Positions 1 through 8,466 of a stretch of DNA of 41,419 nt are shown in pieces. Position 1 is the first letter of the stretch, and every line of letters begins with the position of its first letter. Where the stretch lies: contig JAGQRB010000772.1 of NCBI GenBank assembly GCA_020425925.1, forward strand, positions 1 to 41,419, given 5' to 3'. The stretch is from Planctomycetota bacterium. GTDB lineage: Bacteria; Planctomycetota; UBA1135; UBA2386. The translations under genes were made by a program, and so were the position numbers. The notes under the pieces are model-generated. The model did no database searches. It worked only from the letters and a program-made list of their open reading frames with translations, and was not told the origin of the DNA.

Positions 1-1
1 C

Positions 2-505
2 GATCGCAGCAACGGCCGCTTCCGCATGCTCTACACCGTCGCTGGACTGCCGACCAACGGCCAGACCACGGCCTACGCCCGCTTCCTGTCGCACCCGGGC
101 GGCGCGGCGATCCAGCACGGTGGCACCGGCTGCGGTGCGGCCACGCTCGACTTCAGCGGCCCGGCACTCGGTCCCTATGCCTACAAGAACGCGCTGATCG
201 GCACGCGCGGCACCTACGTCGCGGGGCTCAGTCCGAATCCGACCGACCTGCACTTCCTGATCGCGGCGTTCGGCACCACCAGCGTGCCGATCGTGCACCC
301 GCTCGTGGCGCCGGGCTGCACGCAGCTGGTGCCGACCAATCAGATCGGCGTGTTGCCGTTGCAGATCGGCGGCTTCCCGGCCTGGCCCGTGAGCGTGCCG
401 CTGTCCATGGTTGGCGTCACGTTGAGCTTTCAGGACTGGGTCTACGACCCGCTCGTCGATCAGCTCTCGGCGACCGATCGAGTGACCGTCGACTTCGTGC
501 GCTGA
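2..505 (+). CDS. C-terminal part of an exported protein with the recurring C-terminal module (5' truncated)
   Basis: The frame is open from base 2 to the stop at 503-505, and the gene clearly starts outside the window; the ATG at 26 is an internal codon. The visible 167 residues contain GTGCGAATLDFSG, then a beta-rich stretch with APGCTQL and, near the end, the FQDWVYDP motif. The same architecture (a Cys-Gly element, a central GC dipeptide, then a Q-containing strand followed by D and P) closes most exported proteins in this window. The tail of the protein encoded at 16953-19274 (LQDWIFDG) is the closest match. Function is unknown. The missing N-terminal part probably holds a signal peptide and the functional domain. 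It converges with the next gene across a gap of 96 bases. Confidence 0.8.
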   Translation, partial: DRSNGRFRMLYTVAGLPTNGQTTAYARFLSHPGGAAIQHGGTGCGAATLDFSGPALGPYAYKNALIGTRGTYVAGLSPNPTDLHFLIAAFGTTSVPIVHPLVAPGCTQLVPTNQIGVLPLQIGGFPAWPVSVPLSMVGVTLSFQDWVYDPLVDQLSATDRVTVDFVR

Positions 506-601
506 TCCCTGCCGCCGCCGAACGGAAGTCGCCGATCGTGCGCCGGAGCGACAGGCCGATCGTCGCTGCGCTCGCGTTCGGTGCGGTGGCTCGCGACCCG
601 G

Positions 602-3091
602 TCAGAACGCGCCGACAGTCACCACCAGGGCATTCGATCCGCTCAGCGAGACCGGGATCCCGCCCTGGAGCTCGAGCTGCAACAGTTGGTGGTGAACGGC
701 AACCCCGATCAACGCGACGTCCTGCGGCACCGCGAAGCCGTCGCGTGCGAGGCCCGCGGATGGTAGCAGGGGCCGGACGGCGACGTCGTCGGCGAGTAGA
801 TCGCAACCCGGCAGGCCGACCGGATGGAGGTTCGCGAGCGGCGTAGCGGGCGACGTGAAGCCGAACACCGACGCCGCCAGCGCGTTGCCGACGAAGCCGC
901 TGCACTCGCCGAGGTACTCACCGCCGAGCCACGGGTGGCGCGTCGCCGACAGGGTCATGGGCCCGGCCGGACCGACGCAGGCAGTGGCGATCGTCTGCTC
1001 GGTCGCGGGACAGCTGGCGACGATGCGGCCGACGAGCGAACTCGTTCCCGAGAGCTGGCCGGCGACGGCCAGCCCGAACTCGTCGTCGAACGCGACGGTC
1101 CAGGCGCTGCCCGTTCGCGGCACCAGCGGCGACCACGCGGTGCCGTCGAAGCGCATGACGGCACCGACGGTGGCAAAGGTGCCCGTCACCAGCAGGTCGC
1201 CGTTGGGCAACCGTCCGAGGCCGCGTACACCGCCCGTGAACAGCGTTGTCGTCGGTCCGATCGCGTGCCAGCTCGTTCCGTCCCACCGCGCCACGTTGTT
1301 CGGTACCGCGATGCCACCGGCGGTCGTGAAGCGGCCACCGGCGATCAGGTCGCCGTTCGGCAGCACGAGCAGGTCGTAGACGATGCCGTCCAGACCGGTG
1401 TCGAGCGGTGACCACACGCCGGCGCGGAGCTCCGCGACGTGGTGTTGCACGCCGCCGAGCTGGAACCGACCGCCCGCGAACGTCGAACCAGACGCGACTG
1501 CGAGCGCGAACACGCCGTTGCCGCTCGCCAGCTGCATGCCGGTGCCGAGCGCCGACCAGGTCGAACCGTCGAACGCGGCGACCCCCTCGGCCGCGGCGTT
1601 GCCCGCCTGGTGGAACGAGCCGGCGGCCACGATCTCACCCGTGCCGGTCTCGGCGATCGCCCACACCGCGGAGTCGAAGCCGGGCATCATCGGCTGCCAG
1701 GCGCTGCCGTCCCAGCGCGCTATGTGACTCGCCGCGGTCGAGCCGATGCTGGTGAAGAAGCCGACGGCGAGGAGGTCGGCCGGTCCGCGTACGAGCAGAT
1801 CCGTCACATCGCTGTCCATCGCGACCCCCAACGCCTGGATCGTGTTCCCGTCCCATCGCACGACGTTGGCGGGCGCGCCGCTGGTGTTCTGCATCGACGG
1901 CCCGGCGAAGTAGACCGCGCCGTCACCGGCCGGCACCGCCGCGTACAGGTGGCTGGCCTCGACTCCGGGTGACAGGGAGTGCCAGCTCGAGCCGTCGAAG
2001 CGCACGGCATTCGCCGCGCCGGTCCTGTGGTCGAAGTTGCCGGCCAGGATCCAATCTCCGCCGGCGGTCGCGCTGACGGTGAAGACGTCGCGCGAGCCGG
2101 TGATCTCGCCGGTGAGGAACAGCGGGCTCCAGTTGGAACCGTCGTAGTAGGCCGCGCCGACCGCTGGCATGCCCAGGACCGCCGTGAAGCTCCCGACGGC
2201 GACGTATCGATCGTTGCCGAGCATTTCGACGTCGAAGGCGTAGCCACCGCTGAACGTCGCCACGGTGTTCCAGGTCGTCCCGTCGAAGACCAGGAGGTGT
2301 TCCGTCCCCAGGATCTCGGATCGCGCGCCGAGCTCGCCACTGGCATCCTGGTGGATGCCGCGGACCGTGCCCGGGATCCCCCACGGCGGTGGGCTCCAGC
2401 TCGAGCCGTCCCACACCGCGAAGCCGTTCAGGATCGTCGCGCCGGAGCGGTCGAAGTTGCCGAACGCGAGCAGGTTGCCGTTCGGCAACGGCAGCAGGTC
2501 GTAGACCGACACCGGATATGGCGAAGGGCCGACGAGAGTCAGGCCGTTGCCGAGCTGTTGCCACGTCGAGCCGTTCCAGCTCGCGATGTTGGCGGCGGCG
2601 ACGCCGTGGATGGTGGTGAAGTGGCCACCGGCGACGACGTCCCCGTTCGGCAGTTCGGCGACGGCCTCGATGAAGTCGATGCCGCTGCCGCCGGCCGACA
2701 GCGTGGTGGCGATACCGGCCGACCAGCGCGTCAGGTTCGCGTACTTGCCGCCGACGTAGAGATTGCCGCTGCCGCCCGCGGCGACGCAACGAGGCTCCCA
2801 CGTGCCGGCGTGTGGCGGCACCGTCACGGGGTCGAAGCCGCCGGTGGCGGGATCCCAGACCGCGATCCGATCGGCTGGTTGCGTGCCGGCAGAACGGAAG
2901 TCGCCGATCATGGCCACGCGCGGCACCAGCGGTCCGGAGCCATCGGGATCCCAGAGCGTCGAATCGCTGACGGGGCCGGTGAGGCCGGGGTAGCCGACGT
3001 AGTCGACGTCGAGGCCACACTGCGCCCGGAGTCCCTGGGCTGTCGCGAGCATGACGAAGATGGCCGGGAGAACGGGGAGGAACGAGGTCAT
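602..3091 (-). CDS. Exported WDGxxW-repeat beta-propeller-like protein
   Basis: 829 residues, starting with a hydrophobic Sec-type signal peptide (residues 1-23, ending LRAQ). About eleven repeats follow, each carrying a variant of RWDGxxWxxL (NGSTWQQL, WDGSSWSPP, FDGTTWNTV, WDGSAWQPM, WDGTSWHAI) alternating with strands of the type LPNGDLLVGGxF. This is the pattern of kelch or delta-60-like propellers. The last 120 residues (from about CVGPAGPMTL) form the recurring C-terminal module, with GLPGCDLL in the middle. It is probably a surface or secreted structural or binding protein; no catalytic residues are recognised. The ATG is preferred because it begins the signal peptide. There is no Shine-Dalgarno sequence; a TACCAC box lies 4 nt upstream. 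Ligand and role are unknown. Confidence 0.85.
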   Translation of the reverse strand: MTSFLPVLPAIFVMLATAQGLRAQCGLDVDYVGYPGLTGPVSDSTLWDPDGSGPLVPRVAMIGDFRSAGTQPADRIAVWDPATGGFDPVTVPPHAGTWEPRCVAAGGSGNLYVGGKYANLTRWSAGIATTLSAGGSGIDFIEAVAELPNGDVVAGGHFTTIHGVAAANIASWNGSTWQQLGNGLTLVGPSPYPVSVYDLLPLPNGNLLAFGNFDRSGATILNGFAVWDGSSWSPPPWGIPGTVRGIHQDASGELGARSEILGTEHLLVFDGTTWNTVATFSGGYAFDVEMLGNDRYVAVGSFTAVLGMPAVGAAYYDGSNWSPLFLTGEITGSRDVFTVSATAGGDWILAGNFDHRTGAANAVRFDGSSWHSLSPGVEASHLYAAVPAGDGAVYFAGPSMQNTSGAPANVVRWDGNTIQALGVAMDSDVTDLLVRGPADLLAVGFFTSIGSTAASHIARWDGSAWQPMMPGFDSAVWAIAETGTGEIVAAGSFHQAGNAAAEGVAAFDGSTWSALGTGMQLASGNGVFALAVASGSTFAGGRFQLGGVQHHVAELRAGVWSPLDTGLDGIVYDLLVLPNGDLIAGGRFTTAGGIAVPNNVARWDGTSWHAIGPTTTLFTGGVRGLGRLPNGDLLVTGTFATVGAVMRFDGTAWSPLVPRTGSAWTVAFDDEFGLAVAGQLSGTSSLVGRIVASCPATEQTIATACVGPAGPMTLSATRHPWLGGEYLGECSGFVGNALAASVFGFTSPATPLANLHPVGLPGCDLLADDVAVRPLLPSAGLARDGFAVPQDVALIGVAVHHQLLQLELQGGIPVSLSGSNALVVTVGAF

Positions 3092-3185
3092 GCCGGTGGT
3101 AGGTGTCGCGGCAGCCGCAGAAGGTTCCGGCGACGTGCCGCGGCTGAGCCGAAAACGGCATTCTGCCGCCGGCGACGACTCCGCT

Positions 3186-3201
3186 GCGGCGGGTTTGCCG
3201 C
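3186..3201 (-). terminator. Small GC hairpin after the kelch-repeat gene
   Basis: GCGGC and GCCGC pair around a 6-nt loop, 15 nt after the minus-strand stop at 3216. There is no T-tract, so termination is only a suggestion. Confidence 0.25.
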
Positions 3202-3215
3202 GAGCCGCGCGCGCT

Positions 3216-5432
3216 TCAATCGCCGACCACGAGACGGCGCGCGGCGCTCGCGGCCAGCCCGCCTGCGCTGCCGAGCGGATCGAGCACGACCGCCTGGGCG
3301 TAAAACGCGAGGCCGCGCAATCCCGGCGTCGTCGCGATCGCGAGCGGCCGGGTCGCTGCGAACCCCGCCGCGTCGCCCGGCACGAACAGCGTTCCGACCG
3401 GCGCGGCGAGATACAGCGTGCACGCCCCGAACGGCTGCGGCTGCGTCGCGAAGGACAGCCCGAACATGCACGCCGCGTTCGCGCGGATCGCTGCGAGCTC
3501 GAGCCGGAAGCCCGGATGGCCGAGCCACGGTTCGTCGCTCGCGAGCCGCGGCACGCCGCTGCTGCCCGGGCAGCCCTGGCCGAACGGCTGCGCGACGGCG
3601 CGCGTCAGATCGCCACCGAGCCAGGTCTCCGAGCTGCCTTGGGTCGGCGGCGTCGGCAGTCCCCAGACCACGAGGCGACCGGCCGCCGCGTCGAATGCCA
3701 TGATCGGAGCGCGGAACGAGTTCGGTGTCGTCGCGGGTGCGAGCGACAGCCAGTTGGTGCCGTCCCACTCCCAGGTGTCTGCGAGATAGAGCGCGGTGCC
3801 GCTCGGGTTCGAGCCCTTGCCACCGACCAGCACGATCCGCTGGCGGCTGTCGTGCCATGCCATCGCGTGCTGCGAACGCGCGACCGGACTCGCGGTCGGC
3901 ACGCGCTGCGACCAGGACGCTCCGTTCCATTCCCACGTGTCCGCGAGATCGCCGAAGCCGGTGGCGCCGCCGAACAGCACGGCGCGCTGGTTGGCTCGGT
4001 CCCAGGCCATGCCGTGGTCGAACCGCGGATTCGGACTCAGTGGCGGCGTGCGTTGTAGCCACGCGACGCCGTCCCACTCCCAGGTGTCGGCGAACTTGTT
4101 GAGCCCGTCCCAGCCACCGAACATCACGATCCGTTGGCGTACCGGGTCGAACACCATCGCGTGGTCGAGGCGCCCCGGCGGTACGGGGAATGCGCCTGCC
4201 GGCGTCCACGTGCTGCCGTCCCACTCCCAGGTGTCGGCGAACGCGACGCCGCCGTCCCAGCCACCGAACAACACGACGCGCTGTCGCAAGCGGTCCCAGG
4301 CCATGGCGTGGTTACGCCTTGCCCCCGGGCTGACGGCGGGCGCGAGCTGCGTCCAATCGAGGCCGTCCCATTCCCAGGTTGCGGAGACCCCGGGCGAGAC
4401 GCTGTTCTCGCACAGCACGACGCGCGCGCGAACGTCGTCGTAGGCGATCGCGTGACCGACGCGCGCCGGCGGCGTGCTCGCCGCGACGCGGCGGTTCCAC
4501 GCCGCGCCGTCCCATTCCCAGGTGTCGGAGAGGCTGCCCGTGCCGCCGCGATCACCACCGAACAGCACCGCGCGCTGGCGCGCGGCGTCGTAGACCAGTC
4601 CGGACCGCATGCGCGGGTCGGGCACTGCGGTCGGCGTCCGCAGCGTCCACGAACTGCCGTCCCACTCCCAGGCATCGGCCAGGGCGCCGATCGTCGCGAA
4701 GCCGCCGAACAGCAGCACCCGCTGGCGGCCGAGGTCGTAGGTCATCGCGGCGCCGTAGCAGGCGAGCGGCGCGGTCGGCGGCGTGCGTTGCGTCCAGACG
4801 TTGCCGTCCCATTCCCACGTCTCCGCGCTCGGCGCGCTGCCGGACCAGCCGCCGAACAGCACGGCGCGCTGGCGTGCGACGTCCCAGGTCAGCGCCGGAT
4901 CCGAGCGCGCGCTCGGGCCCGTGACCGTCGGGCGCTGCGTCCAGCTCGCGCCGTCCCATTCCCAGGTGTCGGCTCGCAGCCCGGCGTCGGCGCGACCGCC
5001 GAAGAGCACGACGCGCTGGCGTGCGCCGTCGAACGTCATCGCATGGCTGTAGCGCGGGCTCGGCGCGAGCGCGGTCGCGACCTGCTGCCAGTCCTCGCCG
5101 TCCCATTCCCAGGTGTCGCCGAGCTTGTTCGCACCGTCGAAGCCGCCGAACACGACGACGCGTTGCCTGCCGGGATCGAACGCCGCGGCGTGCAGGAAAC
5201 GCCCGCTCGGACTGGCCGTCGGTGCGCGTTCGAGCCAGCGGTCGCCGTTCCACTCCCAGGTGTCGCGTCCGCGCGGATCGCCGCTGAACAGCACGGTGCG
5301 CGCGCGGATGGTGTCGTAGACCATCGCGTGACCGGAGCGCGGCGCGAGCACGCGTGCCGGCATCCAGTCGAACGGCGCCTGCGCGGCCGCCGTGGCGGTG
5401 AGCGCGAGCGAGAGGGCGCTGCCGTGGAGCAT
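3216..5432 (-). CDS. Exported kelch-type TWEWDG-repeat protein
   Basis: 738 residues from the ATG at 5432. That start is chosen because it opens a signal peptide (LHGSALSLALTATAAAQ); the longer frame from 5474 only adds an unlikely leader. At least eleven tandem repeats of about 50 residues follow, each with R..HAM.(Y/F)D..RQR.V.FGG near its start and DTWEWDGxxW near its end. This is the kelch signature and predicts one or two beta-propellers. The final 125 residues are the recurring module, with the clear form VAQPFGQGCPGSSGVPRL and later TPGLRGLAFYAQAVVLDP. No enzymatic motif is seen; a role at the cell surface in binding is inferred. A GACAAT box lies 6 nt before the ATG and there is no Shine-Dalgarno sequence, so the mRNA may be leaderless. 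Confidence 0.88.
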   Translation of the reverse strand: MLHGSALSLALTATAAAQAPFDWMPARVLAPRSGHAMVYDTIRARTVLFSGDPRGRDTWEWNGDRWLERAPTASPSGRFLHAAAFDPGRQRVVVFGGFDGANKLGDTWEWDGEDWQQVATALAPSPRYSHAMTFDGARQRVVLFGGRADAGLRADTWEWDGASWTQRPTVTGPSARSDPALTWDVARQRAVLFGGWSGSAPSAETWEWDGNVWTQRTPPTAPLACYGAAMTYDLGRQRVLLFGGFATIGALADAWEWDGSSWTLRTPTAVPDPRMRSGLVYDAARQRAVLFGGDRGGTGSLSDTWEWDGAAWNRRVAASTPPARVGHAIAYDDVRARVVLCENSVSPGVSATWEWDGLDWTQLAPAVSPGARRNHAMAWDRLRQRVVLFGGWDGGVAFADTWEWDGSTWTPAGAFPVPPGRLDHAMVFDPVRQRIVMFGGWDGLNKFADTWEWDGVAWLQRTPPLSPNPRFDHGMAWDRANQRAVLFGGATGFGDLADTWEWNGASWSQRVPTASPVARSQHAMAWHDSRQRIVLVGGKGSNPSGTALYLADTWEWDGTNWLSLAPATTPNSFRAPIMAFDAAAGRLVVWGLPTPPTQGSSETWLGGDLTRAVAQPFGQGCPGSSGVPRLASDEPWLGHPGFRLELAAIRANAACMFGLSFATQPQPFGACTLYLAAPVGTLFVPGDAAGFAATRPLAIATTPGLRGLAFYAQAVVLDPLGSAGGLAASAARRLVVGD
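3750..5270. repeat. Degenerate tandem coding repeat (kelch units)
   Basis: The TWEWDG segment recurs at DNA level as variants of CCGTCCCATTCCCAGGTGTC every 140-170 bases on the plus strand (about 3760, 3921, 4071, 4216, 4363 and onward to 5249). The repetition follows the protein repeat and the units have diverged. It could support recombination that changes the number of propeller blades. Confidence 0.8.
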
Positions 5433-5438
5433 CGCGGG

Positions 5439-5444
5439 ATTGTC
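5439..5444 (-). promoter_or_regulatory. -10-like box (GACAATCC) for the kelch gene
   Basis: On the minus strand GACAAT is followed by CCCGCG and then the ATG at 5432, so the spacer is 6 nt. That would put the transcript start at or next to the ATG. It shares ATCC with the boxes before 14919, 19343, 21749 and 27722. No convincing -35 element was found. Confidence 0.4.
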
Positions 5445-5474
5445 CCATCGCGATGCGCACCGCGACAGGCCCAC

Positions 5475-5500
5475 CCTGCCGGCTCATCGTGCCGGCCAGG
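5475..5500 (-). terminator. GC hairpin between the ELWxxDGT and kelch genes
   Basis: GCCGGC (5478-5483) pairs with GCCGGC (5491-5496) around a 7-nt loop and is extended by CCT/AGG across a one-base bulge. It lies 10 nt past the minus-strand stop at 5510 and has no T-tract. Confidence 0.35.
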
Positions 5501-5509
5501 ACGCGCCCG

Positions 5510-8368
5510 CTATCGCCCGATGATCACGATCTCACCATCGCTCATCGCGAACCCGCGCGCGGTGCTGGTGTCGAGCGCGAAGGCCTGCACCGCGAAGCGG
5601 AGGCCGATGAACCGCCGCGCCGCGGGCAGTGGCAGCGTCAAGGTCGCGCTGCCGCCCGCGCTCGAGACTCCGAATACGCTCGCGATGTTGCCGCCGAGCA
5701 GCAGGTCGCAGGAACCGAGCGCGACCTGGCCGTCGTCCGTGCCGAGCCCGAACAACACGAGCGTCCCGGCCTGCACGGCGTCGAGCTCGAAGCCGAAGCT
5801 CGCGGTGCCGGGGATCGGCGGCGCGGTCGGCGTGAGCTGTGGGTTGCCGAACGCGCCCGGGCAGCCGATGCCGAACGGCTGCAGACGGGCCGCGCCGCTC
5901 GCCGCCAGCGGCATCGTCCACGGCTCGATGCCGTGCACGCCGTCGTCGGCCAGGAAGTAGACCGCGTCGTCGGCGATCCCGAGCAGCTCCGGGTTCGAGC
6001 TGTTCGGACCCGGGTGGATATCGGCGAGCAGGCGCGTGCCCGATGCGGTGCCGTCGCTGACGTAGAGCTCGCGCCCGGTGGTCTCGTCGCCGCCGCTGAG
6101 GAACAGCAGGTTGCCGTCGCCGAGCGGTGCGGCGAAGCCGACACCCGAGATCTCCGCCGGCGCCAGCTCGGTCACGAGCGCGATCTGACCGGCGGTGCGA
6201 TCGATGCGCCACAGCTCGCTGCCGGTCGCCGGTGTCGCGGCGGTGACGAACAGCGCGTCCGCGGTCGGCAGCAGCCGATGGAGCTGCATGTCCGGAGGGA
6301 TCGTCGCGATCATGGCGGTGCCGGTCAGGGTGCCATCGGTCTGCCAGATCGCGGCGCCATCGCTGACGAACGCCAGGCCGCCGCCGACCGCTGCCTTCGG
6401 ATCGTTCGATGCGGGAACGAACGCGAGCGCGAGGGTGCCCGCGAGCGTGCCGTCGGTCGAGGTCAGCGCCCAGCCACCCCCCGACGGCGCCAGCAGGACC
6501 AGTCGGTCGTCGACCACCCCGATCCAACCTGCCGCTCCCGGAACCAGCTGCTGGGCCGCTGCGACGCCATCGGTGCCGTAGGTTCCTTGCAGGTTCCACA
6601 GCGCGATCCATCCCGGCAGCACCCGATAGTCGAACGCCGCGATGCCGGCCGCGCCCGTGACGGGGATCGTTCCCGCCGCGGTGCCGTCGCTGACGTGGAG
6701 CCGCGCGCTGCCGTCCAGGAACCAGATGCGATCGCGCTGCACCTGCACCAGCGACGAATAGAGGCCGCTGTGGAGCGCCACGACATTGGCGCCGTTGCGA
6801 TCAGCCAGGCGCACGTCGTTCGTGGTCAGGTACGCGATGCGATCGCCGAAGCGCGCGAGCTTCGCGCCTTGCGTGAATCCACCCCATGGCACGACGAGCT
6901 GGGTCGTCGAGCCGTCGGTGCCATAGATGCCGACGCCACCGGAACCGGTCGAGCCGAAGAGCAGTTGTTCACGGACCGGCACGGCGACCGGGTTCGGCCC
7001 GAGTCGCAGACTGCGGCCGTTGGCGTCGAGGTCGCGCAGCAGCGCCGCCGGTCGACTGGCGCTGCCGAACCACGGCTCGATGTCCTGCCCCGTCGAGGTC
7101 TCGGCCGCGAACAGCACGCCATCGAGGAACGGCGTGAACAGCGTCGGGGGCGCACTGGGTCTCGGACTCGCGACGTAGCCGACGGGGGAGTTCGATGGCA
7201 GCTGCCCGATGTCGAGCATCGTGGCGGGCCCGAAGATCTGGTAGAGGTGCGGCGCGCCGAGCGCGTCCGTACCCTTGCAGAAGATGCCGTTCGGTGTTTC
7301 CACCGGCAGGCTCGGATTCGAATCGGCCATGCCCGGTGCCAGATCCGCGACGATCGCGGTGCCGGCTACCGTGCCGTCCGTGGTCCACATCTCGTAGCCG
7401 GTGGCCGGCGACGTGGCGCGCATGAACAGCCTGCCGCCGAACTCGCAGAGGTCGCCGAGATCCGAACACGGCAGCGCCAGCGTTGTGGTGCCGGCCGGGG
7501 TCGCGTCGCTGCTCAGCAGTTCGCCGTTGAACACCGAAACCAGCCGCCCGCCGCGTACGAACATGCGTTCGGCGTGCTCGGGGTAGGCGAACGCGAGCTG
7601 CACGTGCTGGGTGCGGCCCGCGATGCCGTCCGTCGAGCTCAGCCAGCAGGTGTTCTGGAACTCGTGGTAGTAGATGCGGCCATTCCAGGCCACGAAGTTC
7701 CTCGGCGGCGCGTGGCCCTGGGCACCCGGCACGACCAGCCGCGAACCGGCGACCGTGCCGTCGCTCGCCCAGATCTCGTGGTCACCCGTCGTCGTGATGC
7801 ACGTGCCGTAGGTGACCCCGCCGACCTCGAGCTGGGGAGTGAACCAGTTCATCCCCGGCACCGGCTGTGACCCGGCGGCCGTGAGGTCGGACGCATAGAC
7901 CACACCGTGGTAGTCGATCAGCAGACCGTTGCTCAGCGGGTAGACCGCGCGGATCGGCTGCGGCAGGACCGGCACCGGTGTGATCACCGTCCCCTGCGGC
8001 GTGCCATCGGTGCAGAACAGCAGCTCGCCGTTTGCCGGCAGCAGATGCGCGTACAGCCGGGCGGCGAACAGGATCTTGCCGGCCACCGCGCAGAACAGAC
8101 GCGGCGCAGAAGACTCCATGCCCGGTACGAGATCGCGCAGGCGGCGGGTACCGGCCGCGGTGCCGTCGGTGACCCAGGGCTCGCTGCCGCCTTCGGCCGT
8201 CGACGCGCTGAAACACGCGACGTTCGGCAGCGCGACGAAGTTGTCCGGATAGGACGACAGCGGCGGGACGGCCGGTCCGGGCGCGACATCGGCAACCAGC
8301 TGCTGGCCCGTCAACGGCGCCGACGAGAGCGTGAGCAACGTCGTGAAGAACAGCTGGCAGGTTCGCAT
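5510..8368 (-). CDS. Exported ELWxxDGT-repeat protein
   Basis: 952 residues from the ATG at 8368, preceded by GGAG with a 6-nt spacer. A signal peptide (RTCQLFFTTLLTLSSAPLTG) follows at once, which rules out the longer frame that begins at 8953. About thirteen repeats match the ELWxxDGT family: a strand such as ELYVSDGTASGTRLL or EMWTTDGTVAGTAIV, followed by a loop of the type DIHPGPNSSNPE and then a strand reporting on display. Such repeats are expected to fold as beta-propeller blades. The last 125 residues are the recurring module, starting LQPFGIGCPGAFGNPQL. The function of the ELWxxDGT family is not established; it is typical of large exported proteins. The gene appears monocistronic, with hairpins on both sides. 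Confidence 0.88.
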   Translation of the reverse strand: MRTCQLFFTTLLTLSSAPLTGQQLVADVAPGPAVPPLSSYPDNFVALPNVACFSASTAEGGSEPWVTDGTAAGTRRLRDLVPGMESSAPRLFCAVAGKILFAARLYAHLLPANGELLFCTDGTPQGTVITPVPVLPQPIRAVYPLSNGLLIDYHGVVYASDLTAAGSQPVPGMNWFTPQLEVGGVTYGTCITTTGDHEIWASDGTVAGSRLVVPGAQGHAPPRNFVAWNGRIYYHEFQNTCWLSSTDGIAGRTQHVQLAFAYPEHAERMFVRGGRLVSVFNGELLSSDATPAGTTTLALPCSDLGDLCEFGGRLFMRATSPATGYEMWTTDGTVAGTAIVADLAPGMADSNPSLPVETPNGIFCKGTDALGAPHLYQIFGPATMLDIGQLPSNSPVGYVASPRPSAPPTLFTPFLDGVLFAAETSTGQDIEPWFGSASRPAALLRDLDANGRSLRLGPNPVAVPVREQLLFGSTGSGGVGIYGTDGSTTQLVVPWGGFTQGAKLARFGDRIAYLTTNDVRLADRNGANVVALHSGLYSSLVQVQRDRIWFLDGSARLHVSDGTAAGTIPVTGAAGIAAFDYRVLPGWIALWNLQGTYGTDGVAAAQQLVPGAAGWIGVVDDRLVLLAPSGGGWALTSTDGTLAGTLALAFVPASNDPKAAVGGGLAFVSDGAAIWQTDGTLTGTAMIATIPPDMQLHRLLPTADALFVTAATPATGSELWRIDRTAGQIALVTELAPAEISGVGFAAPLGDGNLLFLSGGDETTGRELYVSDGTASGTRLLADIHPGPNSSNPELLGIADDAVYFLADDGVHGIEPWTMPLAASGAARLQPFGIGCPGAFGNPQLTPTAPPIPGTASFGFELDAVQAGTLVLFGLGTDDGQVALGSCDLLLGGNIASVFGVSSAGGSATLTLPLPAARRFIGLRFAVQAFALDTSTARGFAMSDGEIVIIGR

Positions 8369-8423
8369 CGGGCGCTCCGTGGGACGGTGGCGGCGGGGGA
8401 CGTAGCTGGTAGCGTGCCGGCCG

Positions 8424-8438
8424 GGCGGTGTTACCGCC
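8424..8438 (-). terminator. Tri-loop GC hairpin after the methyltransferase-like gene
   Basis: GGCGGT-GTT-ACCGCC is a perfect 6-bp stem, 28 nt past the minus-strand stop at 8467. No T-tract follows. It may equally act in the 5' region of the next gene. Confidence 0.35.
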
Positions 8439-8466
8439 ATTCCCGGATGCGAGGTCGGAACGTTCG

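Noticed and set aside
547-567. AGCGAC/GTCGCT hairpin in the first convergent gap
   Set aside because: Only 6 bp with a 9-nt loop and no T-tract; not distinguishable from background in GC-rich sequence.
3750-5270. Evenly spaced short repeats resembling a CRISPR array
   Set aside because: The repeats are degenerate, 140-170 bases apart, and encode the kelch motif; there are no uniform spacers or cas genes.
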